DNA from: Actinomadura violacea
GTDB taxonomy: Bacteria; Actinomycetota; Actinomycetes; Streptosporangiales; Streptosporangiaceae
Assembly (NCBI RefSeq): GCF_017573465.1
Contig: NZ_JAGEPF010000005.1
Location: forward strand, 62,001 to 126,000
DNA: 64,000 bases
Direction of reading: 5' to 3'
Shown here: positions 52,242 to 60,857 of the stretch, piece after piece
How the letters are laid out: each line of letters begins with the position of its first letter
Position numbering within the stretch: position 1 is the first letter of the stretch
Translations under genes and position numbers: made by a program
Notes under the pieces: model-generated
The model's database searches: none
Seen by the model: the letters and a program-made list of their open reading frames with translations, nothing else
Told to the model about the DNA's origin: nothing

Positions 52242-53317
52242 TCCGCCGGAGCCCCGTCCTGTCGATGCTGTTCGCCGCGCTGCTCGCCGCCGCGCTGGCC
52301 GTCGCCCTCTCGCAGCGCCCGCCCGGCACCCGGATCACCGCGTGGTTCACCAGCGGCATCGGCGTTTTCCCCAAGTCCAGCGTCCGCGTCCTCGGGGTGA
52401 GCGTCGGCCACGTCGATTCGGTCACCCCGCGGGGGCCGCGGGTGAAGGTCACCATGACCGTCGACCACGGCGTGAGGATCCCCGCCGGCGCCCGCGCCAT
52501 CATCGTCGCGCCGTCGCTGGTGAGCGACCGGTACATCCAGCTCGCCCCGGCCTACACCACGGGCGCGACGCTCACCGGCGGAACCGTGCTCGACACCGAC
52601 CGGACCGCCGTTCCGCTGGAACTCGACCAGCTCTACGACGCCGTCCGCGCGTTCAGCCGCGACCTCGCCCCCAACGGCAAGTACAACCCCGACGGGGCCC
52701 TGTCCCAGGCGATCGGCGTCGGCGCCGCGAACCTCAAGGGCAACGGCAAGAAGCTCAACGACACCGTCGAGGCGCTGTCGAAGCTGTTCAGGACGCTGGA
52801 CGGCAGCGGCGACGACCTGTTCGGCACCGTGCACAACCTCGCGGACTTCTCCGGGATGCTCGCCGACAACGACCACCAGGTCCGCACCGCCGAGCAGCAG
52901 CTGGCGACGGTGTCGTCGTTCCTCGCCGACGACCGCGACGAGCTGGCCTCCACCCTCTCCGAGCTGTCCGCCGGACTGGCCAGGGTGAAGGTGTTCATTT
53001 CCGGGAACCGGGCGCTGCTGAAGAAGGACGTCGACAAGCTCGCCAAGCTCACCCGGACCATCACCGACCGGCGCGCGGCGCTCGCCGAGGCCCTGGACAC
53101 CGCGCCGGTCGCCGCCTCCAACGCCCTGAACGCCTACGACCCGCTGACCGGGACGCTCATGGCGCGCGCGAACCTGCTGGAGGTCACCGCGGCCTACGGG
53201 CGGCGCGGTCCCGGCCCGCTGTGCGGCACCGCTGCACCGGGCGCGTGCGGGCCCGCAGCTAAGGCGGGCGGCTCGCCGCTCCCGCTGCCGCTCCCCGCAG
53301 CCGGAGGCCGGCCATGA
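52238..53317 (+). CDS. mceD: Mce family protein D
   Basis: 359 residues from ATG 52238. Anchor (SMLFAALLAAALAVALS), MCE domain (GVFPKSSVRVLGVSVGHVDSV, VSDRYIQLAP), helical region and a Pro/Leu-rich end. In mycobacterial operons the D protein usually has a long Pro-rich C-terminus; here it is short (LPLPLPAAGGRP). Confidence 0.92.
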   Translation: MIRRSPVLSMLFAALLAAALAVALSQRPPGTRITAWFTSGIGVFPKSSVRVLGVSVGHVDSVTPRGPRVKVTMTVDHGVRIPAGARAIIVAPSLVSDRYIQLAPAYTTGATLTGGTVLDTDRTAVPLELDQLYDAVRAFSRDLAPNGKYNPDGALSQAIGVGAANLKGNGKKLNDTVEALSKLFRTLDGSGDDLFGTVHNLADFSGMLADNDHQVRTAEQQLATVSSFLADDRDELASTLSELSAGLARVKVFISGNRALLKKDVDKLAKLTRTITDRRAALAEALDTAPVAASNALNAYDPLTGTLMARANLLEVTAAYGRRGPGPLCGTAAPGACGPAAKAGGSPLPLPLPAAGGRP

Positions 53318-54534
53318 CCCGTCCGAAGTTCACCGCGGTGCTCCTGCTCGCCGGGCTCCTCACCACCGGGTGCGGGATCGGCGTGCAGGACATCACCCTG
53401 CCCGGCGGCGCCGACCTCGGCGCCCACCCCTACACCGTGCACGCCCGCTTCACCACGGTGCTCGACCTGGTCCCGCAGGCCGCGGTCAAGGCCAACGGCG
53501 TGACCGTCGGCCGGGTCGGGAAGATCACCCTGCCCCGCGGCTCCTGGACGGCCGACGTCACCCTGCTGGTCAACGGGCGGGTCCGGCTGCCGGCCAACGC
53601 CGAGGCGCATCTGGAGCAGTCGTCGCTGCTCGGCGAGAAGTACGTCGAGCTGGCCGCGCCCAAGGGCGAGCCGCCGGCCGGCCGGCTCGCCGACCGAGCC
53701 GTCATCCCGGTGGAGCGCACCTCCCGCAACCCGGAGGTGGAGGAGGTGCTCGGCGCGCTGTCGATGCTGCTCAACGGCGGCGGCCTCACCCAGATCAACA
53801 CCATCGTCAAAGAGATGAACAAGGCCCTCGGCGGCAGGCAGGACGAGGTCAGGGAGGCGCTGACCCGGCTGTCCACCCTCAGCGGCGACCTCGACTCGCA
53901 CCGCGCGCAGATCGTCGCCGCGCTCGACGGCCTCGACCGGCTGTCGAGCACCGTGGCCGCCCGCGATCCGCAGGTCGCGGGGATCCTGACCGACCTCACC
54001 CCCGGCCTGAAGGTGCTGGAGGAGCAGCGCGGCCAGCTCGTCACCATGCTCGGCGCGCTGGACAAGCTGTCGAAGGTGGCGGTGAAGGTGACCCGGGACA
54101 GCCACGACGACATCATCGCCGACCTGCACGGCCTCGCCCCGACCCTGCGCAAGCTCGCCGACACCGGCGACGACCTGCCCGCCTCCCTGCAAGTGCTGCT
54201 GACCTTCCCCTACACCGACCAGGTGACGCACGACATCAAGGGCGACTACATCAACGTGTACGCCACGATCACCGCGGCCAAGGGCTTCTGCCCGCTCCAG
54301 CCGACCGTCCCCATCGACCCGCCCCCGACCACCGAGACGTCCGCGCGGGCGCGCGCGCTGTCCCTGCCCCTGCCCGCCGCCGGCTGCACCCGGCCCTTCG
54401 ACCCGAACTCCAAGGCGGCCGCGCCCTCGCTCACCGGGCCGACGCTCCCCGGCCCCGGGAGCCCCGCGCCCCAGGGGCCCGCCGCCGAGTCGCCCGGCCC
54501 GCAGGGCATCCTCGCCACCCTCGGGGGGCACTGA
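53314..54534 (+). CDS. mceE: Mce family lipoprotein E
   Basis: 406 residues. Lipoprotein signal with lipobox LTTGC (Cys20), as expected for MceE/LprK proteins. MCE domain (VPQAAVKANGVTVGRVGKI, SLLGEKYVELA), helical region, then FPYTDQVTHDIKGDYIN typical of E proteins, and a Pro/Gly-rich tail. The membrane-anchored lipid distinguishes it from the other five. Confidence 0.93.
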   Translation: MTRPKFTAVLLLAGLLTTGCGIGVQDITLPGGADLGAHPYTVHARFTTVLDLVPQAAVKANGVTVGRVGKITLPRGSWTADVTLLVNGRVRLPANAEAHLEQSSLLGEKYVELAAPKGEPPAGRLADRAVIPVERTSRNPEVEEVLGALSMLLNGGGLTQINTIVKEMNKALGGRQDEVREALTRLSTLSGDLDSHRAQIVAALDGLDRLSSTVAARDPQVAGILTDLTPGLKVLEEQRGQLVTMLGALDKLSKVAVKVTRDSHDDIIADLHGLAPTLRKLADTGDDLPASLQVLLTFPYTDQVTHDIKGDYINVYATITAAKGFCPLQPTVPIDPPPTTETSARARALSLPLPAAGCTRPFDPNSKAAAPSLTGPTLPGPGSPAPQGPAAESPGPQGILATLGGH

Positions 54535-55775
54535 TGCTCACCATCGCCACCCGCATCAAGCTGGTCGTGTTCGCGCTGCTGGCCGTGCTGGTCACCGGGT
54601 ACATCGCCGTCCACTACGCCGACCTCGGACGGTACGTCGGGATGAGCGGCTACTACACCGTCCACGCCGACCTCGCCCAGACCGGCGGCCTGTTCCCCGG
54701 CTCCTCGGTCACCTACCGGGGCATCGAGGTCGGGAAGGTCGGCGGGATCCGCCTGCACGGCTCCACCGTCCGCGCCGACCTGCACATCGACCACGGGACG
54801 CGGCTGCCGTCCGACCTGACGGCAGCCGTCGCGAACCGGTCCGCCGTGGGCGAGCAGTACATCGACCTGCGGCCGCGCCGGGACGGCGGCCCCTACCTGC
54901 ACGGCGGCTCCGTCATCGCCGCCAGCACGCCGGCGCCGGTCACCGAGACGCTCCAGGCCGTCAACGACCTCGCCGCGTCCGTCCCGCTCACCAGCCTGCG
55001 CACCGTCGTCACCGAACTCGGCGTCGCGTTCACCGGGCAGGGCCCCGACCTGCAGGCGCTGCTGGACAAGTCCGCGTCGTTCACCGCGACCGCCGACGCG
55101 CACTTCGACGACACCCTCGCGCTGATCCAGAACGGCAACGTCGTCCTGGCCACCCAGAACCAGGAGGCCGGCGCGCTGAAAAGCTTCGCCGCCAACTCGG
55201 CGCTGCTCGCCCGGCGGCTGCGCGACTCCGACGCCGACCTGCGCACCCTCATCACCGCCGCGCCGCCCGCCGGACTCCAGATCTCCCGGCTGCTGCGCGA
55301 GTCCGGCCCGGACCTGTCGGTGCTGCTCGCCAACCTGACGACGGGGTCGCGCATCGCCGCGCCGCGCACCGCCGAGCTCGGCCATCTGCTGGCCGACCTG
55401 CCGGCCCTCGCCGCGGTGGGCGTCACCATCACCCGCGACGGCACCATCAACCTCGGCACGGTGAACACCTTCTTCAACCCGCTGCCCTGCGTCACGGGCT
55501 ACGGCGGGACGCCCTACCGCGACGGCCTCGACGTGTCGCACGCGCCGGCCCTCAACACCGGGGCCCGCTGCGACCTGCCCGCCTCGTCCGGCGTCAACGT
55601 CCGCGGCTCGGCGAACGCCCCCCACCACGGCGTCCCGCAGCCCGCCTCCCCCGGCGGCGCGCTCCAGGCCGCCGCCACCGCGGCGTTCCCCGGCGCGCTC
55701 AGCCTGCCCGCCACGCCACCCGTCCCAGGAGGAGACATGGCCGCACTGCTGCTTCCGGGCGGAGCCGACCGATGA
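54534..55775 (+). CDS. mceF: Mce family protein F
   Basis: 413 residues; ATG shares the final A of the mceE stop (TGATG). Anchor (KLVVFALLAVLVTGYIAVHY), MCE domain (GGLFPGSSVTYRGIEVGKVGGI, SAVGEQYIDL), helical region, and a C-terminus with NPLPCVTGYGG. It completes the hexamer set A-F. Confidence 0.93.
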   Translation: MLTIATRIKLVVFALLAVLVTGYIAVHYADLGRYVGMSGYYTVHADLAQTGGLFPGSSVTYRGIEVGKVGGIRLHGSTVRADLHIDHGTRLPSDLTAAVANRSAVGEQYIDLRPRRDGGPYLHGGSVIAASTPAPVTETLQAVNDLAASVPLTSLRTVVTELGVAFTGQGPDLQALLDKSASFTATADAHFDDTLALIQNGNVVLATQNQEAGALKSFAANSALLARRLRDSDADLRTLITAAPPAGLQISRLLRESGPDLSVLLANLTTGSRIAAPRTAELGHLLADLPALAAVGVTITRDGTINLGTVNTFFNPLPCVTGYGGTPYRDGLDVSHAPALNTGARCDLPASSGVNVRGSANAPHHGVPQPASPGGALQAAATAAFPGALSLPATPPVPGGDMAALLLPGGADR

Positions 55776-56317
55776 CCACGAGACTCCTCGTTCCGGCCCG
55801 GCCGGCCGCACGGACCGGCCTGGCGGCGGCGACGGCCGCGGCGGCGGCAGCGGCGCTGGCCTACGCGTCCCTGACCTGGGCGCCGGGCCTGCACCTGCGG
55901 CACGGCTCCACGAGCGACGCCGACGGACGCGCCCAGGTCACCGCGCAGGCCACCCGGCAGCTCACCGTCCTCACCTCGGCCGACCCCGCCGACGCGGCCG
56001 GCACCTGGCGGCGGTGGCTGGACTCCAGCACCGGGACCCTGCACGACCAGCTCGCCCGCGACCAGAAGGCCGGCATCGCCAAGCTCGCCGCCGGGCGCCT
56101 CAAGGCCGCGGGCCACGTCACCTCGGTCGGCGTCACCGACTACCACGGCACCGTCAGCGACGCCTCGGTCATCGCCGCCGTCATCGTCCACCTGACACCG
56201 AGCGCGCCGGACGAGGCGCGCCGCTACCAGGCCACCCTCCACCACACCGCGCACGGCTGGAAGCTGTCGTCGCTGACGGCGTTCAGCCCGCCCACGCCCG
56301 GAACGGGAGCGCCATGA
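55772..56317 (+). CDS. Mce-associated membrane protein 1
   Basis: 181 residues: one N-terminal membrane segment (LAAATAAAAAAALAYASLTW), then an NTF2-like Mas domain (QVTAQATRQLTVLTSADPA, TLHDQLARDQ, YQATLHHTAHGWKLSSLT). Mce-associated proteins stabilise Mce complexes in mycobacteria. ATGA overlaps both neighbours. Confidence 0.85.
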   Translation: MTTRLLVPARPAARTGLAAATAAAAAAALAYASLTWAPGLHLRHGSTSDADGRAQVTAQATRQLTVLTSADPADAAGTWRRWLDSSTGTLHDQLARDQKAGIAKLAAGRLKAAGHVTSVGVTDYHGTVSDASVIAAVIVHLTPSAPDEARRYQATLHHTAHGWKLSSLTAFSPPTPGTGAP

Positions 56318-57060
56318 CCACCCACGACACGGCCGCAGACCACGGGACGAAGGCCGCCGAGGCCGAAGCCGCCGAGGCCGAGACGGCCGGCGACACCGAG
56401 GCGACCGGCACCGAGGCTGACGGCACCGAGGCTGACGGCACCGAGACGGGCGTGGCCGAGGCCGACGGCGCCGAAACGAGCGACACCAAGGCCGGCGACG
56501 CCAAGGCACGCGAACGCCCGCGCCGGGACAAGCCGCGCAAGGCGGCCGCGAAAAGGTCACCGAGAGCCAGACGGTGGGCGCTCGTCCTCGCGGTCCTGGC
56601 CGGCCTCGCCGCGGGCGGGACCGCCGCCCGGGCGACCGCGACCGGTGACGACACCCGCGCCACGGCCCGGCAGGACCGGATCCGCGCCTCCGTCACCGGC
56701 GAGGTCACCGCCACCCTGCCCGCCGTCTTCTCCTACAGCGCCGACAGCCTCGACACGACCCGGCAGGCGGCCGACCGCGGGCTCACCGGCGCCGCCGCCG
56801 CCCAGTACCAGTCGCTCATGAAGCGCGTGATGGTCGAGGCCCCGCGCCAGCACCTCACCGTGACCACCCGCGTCACCCGTACCGCGGTCATCACCTTGGA
56901 CCGCGACACCGCGACGCTGCTGGTCTTCCTCGACCAGGTCAGCTCGCGCCCGGGCCAGAAGCAGGGCACCGCGTCCACCGCCCTGGTGGTCACCGCGAAG
57001 AAGTCCCGTGCCCAATGGCTGATCAGCGGCCTCGCGTCCGCCATGAAGGAGCGATCATGA
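56314..57060 (+). CDS. Mce-associated membrane protein 2 with acidic repeat N-terminus
   Basis: 248 residues. The first 60 residues are Glu/Asp/Thr-rich and repetitive (TEADG units encoded by tandem 15-bp repeats at 56410-56439). A basic patch and one membrane segment (RRWALVLAVLAGLAAGGTA) follow, then the NTF2-like domain (TLPAVFSYSADSLDTTRQAA). The acidic cytosolic tail could contact other Mce parts; that is a guess. Confidence 0.82.
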   Translation: MTTHDTAADHGTKAAEAEAAEAETAGDTEATGTEADGTEADGTETGVAEADGAETSDTKAGDAKARERPRRDKPRKAAAKRSPRARRWALVLAVLAGLAAGGTAARATATGDDTRATARQDRIRASVTGEVTATLPAVFSYSADSLDTTRQAADRGLTGAAAAQYQSLMKRVMVEAPRQHLTVTTRVTRTAVITLDRDTATLLVFLDQVSSRPGQKQGTASTALVVTAKKSRAQWLISGLASAMKERS

Positions 57061-57695
57061 CCACCGACGCCGTGGACGGCACCGCGACCGACACCGCGAC
57101 CTCGGCCGCCGACGACGAGCCGAAGGACACCGGCAAGGACACCGGCACCGGCAAAACCGCCTCCAAGCCCGCGGCCAGGGCCCGTCCGCGGCCCGGGAGA
57201 AGGACGATCACCATCGTGGGTCTGGTCGCCGTGACCGCGGCCGCGCTGTTCGCGGGCGCCGCCACGTGGCGGTACGTCGGCAGGGACGAAACCACCGGCC
57301 GTGAAGCCGCGCTGCGGGACCAGGTCGCCGCCGCGGCGACACAGGACGTCATCAACCTGAACACGCTCGACTACCGGACCACCGCCGCGGACCTGGACCG
57401 CTGGCAGAACTCCGCGACCGGCACCCTGTACGCACAGATCACGAGCGGTCGCGCCCAACTGGAGGCCGAGGCCGCCAAGGACAAGACCGTCAGCAGCGCC
57501 TCCGTCCTCGCGGTCGCGGTCACCGAGTTCGACCGGCGGGCCGGGAAGGCGGCCGTGCTGGCGACCGTGCGGGTCACCGTGACCAAGTCCGGCGGGAAGG
57601 GCGGCGCCGCCATCAGCCGCCTCATCGGCCAGCTGTCCCGCACACCGGCCGGATGGAAGATGTCCACGCTCTCGTCCGCGGGAGGCGGAGAATGA
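57057..57695 (+). CDS. Mce-associated membrane protein 3
   Basis: 212 residues. Asp/Thr/Lys-rich cytosolic start, membrane segment (TITIVGLVAVTAAALFAGA), NTF2-like domain (DVINLNTLDYRTTAADLDRW, GQLSRTPAGWKMSTLSS). ATGA overlaps; third of four consecutive Mas genes. Confidence 0.85.
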   Translation: MTTDAVDGTATDTATSAADDEPKDTGKDTGTGKTASKPAARARPRPGRRTITIVGLVAVTAAALFAGAATWRYVGRDETTGREAALRDQVAAAATQDVINLNTLDYRTTAADLDRWQNSATGTLYAQITSGRAQLEAEAAKDKTVSSASVLAVAVTEFDRRAGKAAVLATVRVTVTKSGGKGGAAISRLIGQLSRTPAGWKMSTLSSAGGGE

Positions 57696-58264
57696 CCAGC
57701 GCGACCACCACAGCCCTGAGGCGGGCCGTCAAGCGCGCACGCCGGCCCGCGGCCGGCGCCCGGCGCATGGCGGCCGCCCGGCGGCTCGCGGCACCGGCCG
57801 TCGCGGCGGCCCTGTGCGCCTACGGCGCGGCGATGTGGCATGCCGGAGGCACCGCGCCGCCGCGCACCGGGACCGCGCTGGTCGACGCCGCCGCGACGGC
57901 CGACGTCAACGGCCAGGTCACGCAGGCGATCAGCGCCCTGTTCTCCTACAACTACCTCGACCCGGGACGCACCGACACGGCCGTGCGGCTCTCCCTGACG
58001 CCGGCGGGACGCAGCCAGTACGGCAAGATGTTCACCCCGACGCGGCAGGCGGCCGACAAGCAGAAGGCGATCCTGACCACGACGGTCACGCACAGCGGCG
58101 TCACCAGCCTGCGGGACGGGCAGGCCCGCGTCCTCGTCTACGCCGACCAGCGCTCCACCACCTCGGCCGGCGGCTCGCAGCCGTCCTCGGGGACCGTGAT
58201 CCTCGTCCACGCCGAGCGGATCAAGGACACCTGGAAGATCGGCCGCATCGACACCTTCACCTAG
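57692..58264 (+). CDS. Mce-associated membrane protein 4
   Basis: 190 residues. Basic cytosolic start (RRAVKRARRPAAGARR), a weak membrane segment, and an NTF2-like domain (ALFSYNYLDPGRTDTAVRL, AERIKDTWKIGRIDTFT). Last gene of the overlapping string that begins at mceG; a hairpin follows. Confidence 0.85.
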   Translation: MTSATTTALRRAVKRARRPAAGARRMAAARRLAAPAVAAALCAYGAAMWHAGGTAPPRTGTALVDAAATADVNGQVTQAISALFSYNYLDPGRTDTAVRLSLTPAGRSQYGKMFTPTRQAADKQKAILTTTVTHSGVTSLRDGQARVLVYADQRSTTSAGGSQPSSGTVILVHAERIKDTWKIGRIDTFT

Positions 58265-58276
58265 CACGCCAAGCCT

Positions 58277-58298
58277 CCGGACCCGCCCGCAGGTCCGG
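58277..58298 (+). terminator. Terminator of the mce operon
   Basis: CCGGACC (58277-58283) and GGTCCGG (58292-58298), 8-nt loop, 12 bp after the last Mas gene. Some read-through into the next gene is likely because the stem is only 7 bp. Confidence 0.55.
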
Positions 58299-58342
58299 TT
58301 CCGCCGGTAGCCCACCATCCCCCCACCTGGAAAGGGCCACAC

Positions 58343-59122
58343 GTGAAACCGATCAGACGCATCGTCGCGGCACTCGGCACCGCCGTGCTCGGCACCGCCC
58401 TCGCCGCCCTCTCCATCACCCCGGCGAGCGCCGCCCCGGCGCAGGCCGCGGACCCGGTCCCGAACTTCGACTACAGCAACTGCCCGAAGCTGCCGTCGGG
58501 GGCCGACCGGTCGGACTGGAGCTGCTTCGTCGCCGTCGTCACCTCCGGCGAGTTCAAGGTCGGCAAGTTCGACCAGCAGCTCACCAGCCCCATCACCATC
58601 ACGTTCGCGCAGGGCTTCGACGCCGACGGCAACACCTCCACCATCTTCGGCAAGCTGCAGGCGAGCAAGATGCTCGTCCGCCCCGGCATCTTCGGCGACC
58701 CGATCCTGACCGCCGTCTACGCCAAGCCGGTGTACGTCGGCGGGTTCGCGATCGACAACTACAACATCGACATGAAGCTCAAGATCAACCTCACCAACCC
58801 GTTCCTCGGCGGGAGCTGCACGATCGGTTCGGACTCCTCCCCGATCGACCTGCACCTCATCACCGGGACGACGAACCCGCCGGCCCCGAACGGCCCGATC
58901 AGCGGGTCCCCGCCGCAGGTGGTGTCCCTCGACCCCTACGTCCTCAAGCTCACCAACGTCGACAACAGCTTCGCCGTCGGCCACGCCACCGGCTGCCTGC
59001 TCAACTTCGGCCTGGTCAACGCCATCGTCGACAGCCAGGCCGGAGTCCCCGCGGCCGCGGGCAAGAACACGATGATCTACAACGAGTACGCCAGCTACAA
59101 GAGCTACCTCAACCTCCCGTAA
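58343..59122 (+). CDS. Secreted protein of unknown function, mce-linked
   Basis: 259 residues from GTG 58343 (AAAGGG upstream). Signal peptide (IVAALGTAVLGTALAALSITPASA). Mature part starts NFDYSNCPKLPSGADRSDW. Four cysteines and a beta-rich pattern (AVYAKPVYVGGFAIDNYNI, GSCTIGSDSSPIDLHL). No membrane anchor and no family I recognise. Its location 78 bp after the Mce-associated genes in the same direction suggests a secreted partner of the importer. Confidence 0.7.
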   Translation: MKPIRRIVAALGTAVLGTALAALSITPASAAPAQAADPVPNFDYSNCPKLPSGADRSDWSCFVAVVTSGEFKVGKFDQQLTSPITITFAQGFDADGNTSTIFGKLQASKMLVRPGIFGDPILTAVYAKPVYVGGFAIDNYNIDMKLKINLTNPFLGGSCTIGSDSSPIDLHLITGTTNPPAPNGPISGSPPQVVSLDPYVLKLTNVDNSFAVGHATGCLLNFGLVNAIVDSQAGVPAAAGKNTMIYNEYASYKSYLNLP

Positions 59123-59142
59123 CCGCGGTACCGGCGCCGGAC

Positions 59143-59188
59143 GGCCGGGCCTGTGCGAGGCACGCCCCTGCCTTGCACAGGCCCGGCC
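59143..59188 (+). terminator. Long-stem terminator
   Basis: 14-bp perfect arms (GGCCGGGCCTGTGC at 59143-59156, complement at 59175-59188); the loop can form an inner stem AGGCA/TGCCT. It closes the mce region. Confidence 0.85.
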
Positions 59189-59275
59189 TTCCGCACTTGC
59201 CTCTGGCGGCGGCGAAAGAGCTTTGATTACTGAAAGTAACTGTACGACTGCTTTGAGTGAACATAGCCTCGCCGC

Positions 59276-60313
59276 ATGCCCATACCCACAGAACCCATCG
59301 GCAGCATCCCGCGCCCGGCCGAGCTGACGGGCGCCTCCCCGTCGGAGCGGGCGGCCGCCGCGGAACGAGCCGTCCAAGACACCGTCCAGCGCCTGCAGGA
59401 ACTCGGCTCGCCGGTGGTGTCCGACGGCGAGCAGTCCAAGCCGAGCTTCGCCACCTACCCGGTCGAGGGGCTGACGGCCCTCGCCCCCGACGGTCCGGTG
59501 ATCCCGTTCGCCGACGGTCACCAGCGGCAGCTGCCGCGGCTGACCGAAGGGCCGTTCCGCTACGCCCGCCGCGCCGAGGAGTACCTGCGGGCGGCCCAGC
59601 GCCATGCGAGCGTGCCCGTCAAGCAGGCGGTGATCGCCCCGTCAATGCTGAGCCTGCTGTATCCGGCCGACGGCCTCGACGGCTACCCGCGTGAGGCGTT
59701 CCTCGACGACCTGGCCGGCGAGGCCGAAGCCGACATCCGCTCCTGCCTGGACGCCGGCGCGCACGTCGTGCAGGTCGACTTCACCGAAGCGCGGCTGGCG
59801 CTCAAGCTGGACCCGTCCGGCGGCCTGCTGGAGAACTTCGTCGCGCTCAACAACCGGGTGCTGGAGCGCTTCTCCGGCGAGGAGCGCGCCCGGATCGGCG
59901 TGCACACCTGCCCGGGCGCGGACCTGGACTCCACGCACAGCCTCGACGTCGACTACGCCGCGCTGCTGCCCAGGCTGTTCCAGCTCAACGCCGGTGTCTT
60001 CTACCTGCAGATGGCCGGTGAGAGCGACCCCGACCGCGTCCTGAGCGTCGTCGCCGGCCACCTCCCGGCCGGCGCCCGCGCCTTCATCGGCGTCATCGAC
60101 CCGATCGACCCGGCCGTCGAGACCCCGGAACAGGTCCGCGACCGGGTCCTGGCCGCCGCGCGGCATCTTCCCGCCGACCGTCTCGGCACCTGCGACGACT
60201 GCGGCTTCGCCCCCTTCGCCGACGACACCTCCACGTCGCGGGAGACCGCGTTCGCGAAGATCGCCGCCCGCGTCCAGGGCACGGCGATGGCCGCCGGGCA
60301 GCTGGGCCTGTGA
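59276..60313 (+). CDS. MetE-like (cobalamin-independent methionine synthase II) protein
   Basis: 345 residues with only the C-terminal (catalytic) barrel of MetE. Family pattern: GSIPRPAEL start, SDGEQSKPSF, VVQVDFTEARLAL, zinc ligands His and Cys in GVHTCPG and Cys in TCDDCGFAPFADD. Single-barrel members (YxjG-like) transfer methyl groups from substrates other than the folate used by full-length MetE; the substrate here is unknown. A small dyad TTACT/AGTAA (59227-59239) lies upstream in an AT-rich patch. Confidence 0.85.
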   Translation: MPIPTEPIGSIPRPAELTGASPSERAAAAERAVQDTVQRLQELGSPVVSDGEQSKPSFATYPVEGLTALAPDGPVIPFADGHQRQLPRLTEGPFRYARRAEEYLRAAQRHASVPVKQAVIAPSMLSLLYPADGLDGYPREAFLDDLAGEAEADIRSCLDAGAHVVQVDFTEARLALKLDPSGGLLENFVALNNRVLERFSGEERARIGVHTCPGADLDSTHSLDVDYAALLPRLFQLNAGVFYLQMAGESDPDRVLSVVAGHLPAGARAFIGVIDPIDPAVETPEQVRDRVLAAARHLPADRLGTCDDCGFAPFADDTSTSRETAFAKIAARVQGTAMAAGQLGL

Positions 60314-60343
60314 CGGGCCCGCCCCGCCCGGTCCCGCTTGGAG

Positions 60344-60754
60344 CTAGCCCCGCTTGGGCCAGACGGGGCCTTCGTCGGTCCAGACGACGCCCTTGTTGTG
60401 GCACAGGCAGAAGGGGTGGCCGATCGGGTCGGTGAAGATCCGCCAGCCGTAGCCCTCGGGGCCGATGAAGTCCCGCTGCAGGGTCGCGCCGAGGCCGACG
60501 ACGCGGCGCTGCTCGGACTCGACGTCGTCCACTTCGAAGTCGAGGTGGAACTGCTTGGGGTGCTCGGTGTCGGGCCAGTGCGGCGCGCGGTAGTCGTCCA
60601 CCCGGATGAAGGCCAGCTCGATCTCGCCGAACTGGATCCCGGCCCAGTCCTCGTGGCTGCCGTCCTTGATGGGGCGTCCCGTCACCTCGGAGTAGAACGC
60701 CGCCAGCTTCATCGTGTCCGGGCAGTCGATGATGAAGTCGGTGAGTCGCAGCAT
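60344..60754 (-). CDS. VOC-family (glyoxalase-like) protein
   Basis: 136 residues, two betaalphabetabetabeta modules: LTDFIIDCPDTMKLAAFYSEV and FHLDFEVDDVESEQRRVVGLG, with a final GHPFCLCH. Metal ligands His and Glu appear only partly conserved (FHLDFEV; HPFCL), so enzymatic versus binding function is uncertain. No SD precedes ATG 60754; instead a perfect palindrome directly abuts the start, suggesting a leaderless or repressor-controlled transcript. Confidence 0.85.
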   Translation of the reverse strand: MLRLTDFIIDCPDTMKLAAFYSEVTGRPIKDGSHEDWAGIQFGEIELAFIRVDDYRAPHWPDTEHPKQFHLDFEVDDVESEQRRVVGLGATLQRDFIGPEGYGWRIFTDPIGHPFCLCHNKGVVWTDEGPVWPKRG

Positions 60755-60782
60755 CCCGTGATCTTGTCACAAGATCACGGGA
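60754..60782. promoter_or_regulatory. Perfect 13-bp-arm palindrome at the VOC start codon
   Basis: TCCCGTGATCTTG (60754-60766), TCA, then its exact complement (60770-60782). The left arm includes the last base of the start codon on the minus strand. The position fits a repressor operator covering the transcription start of the VOC gene. Confidence 0.7.
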
Positions 60783-60857
60783 GCCGGGCCCGCCGCCGGC
60801 CCTCGGACGTGGCGGAATGTGGCCGCCGCCGCGCCGGTCGCCGGTCCCCTCGACCGC

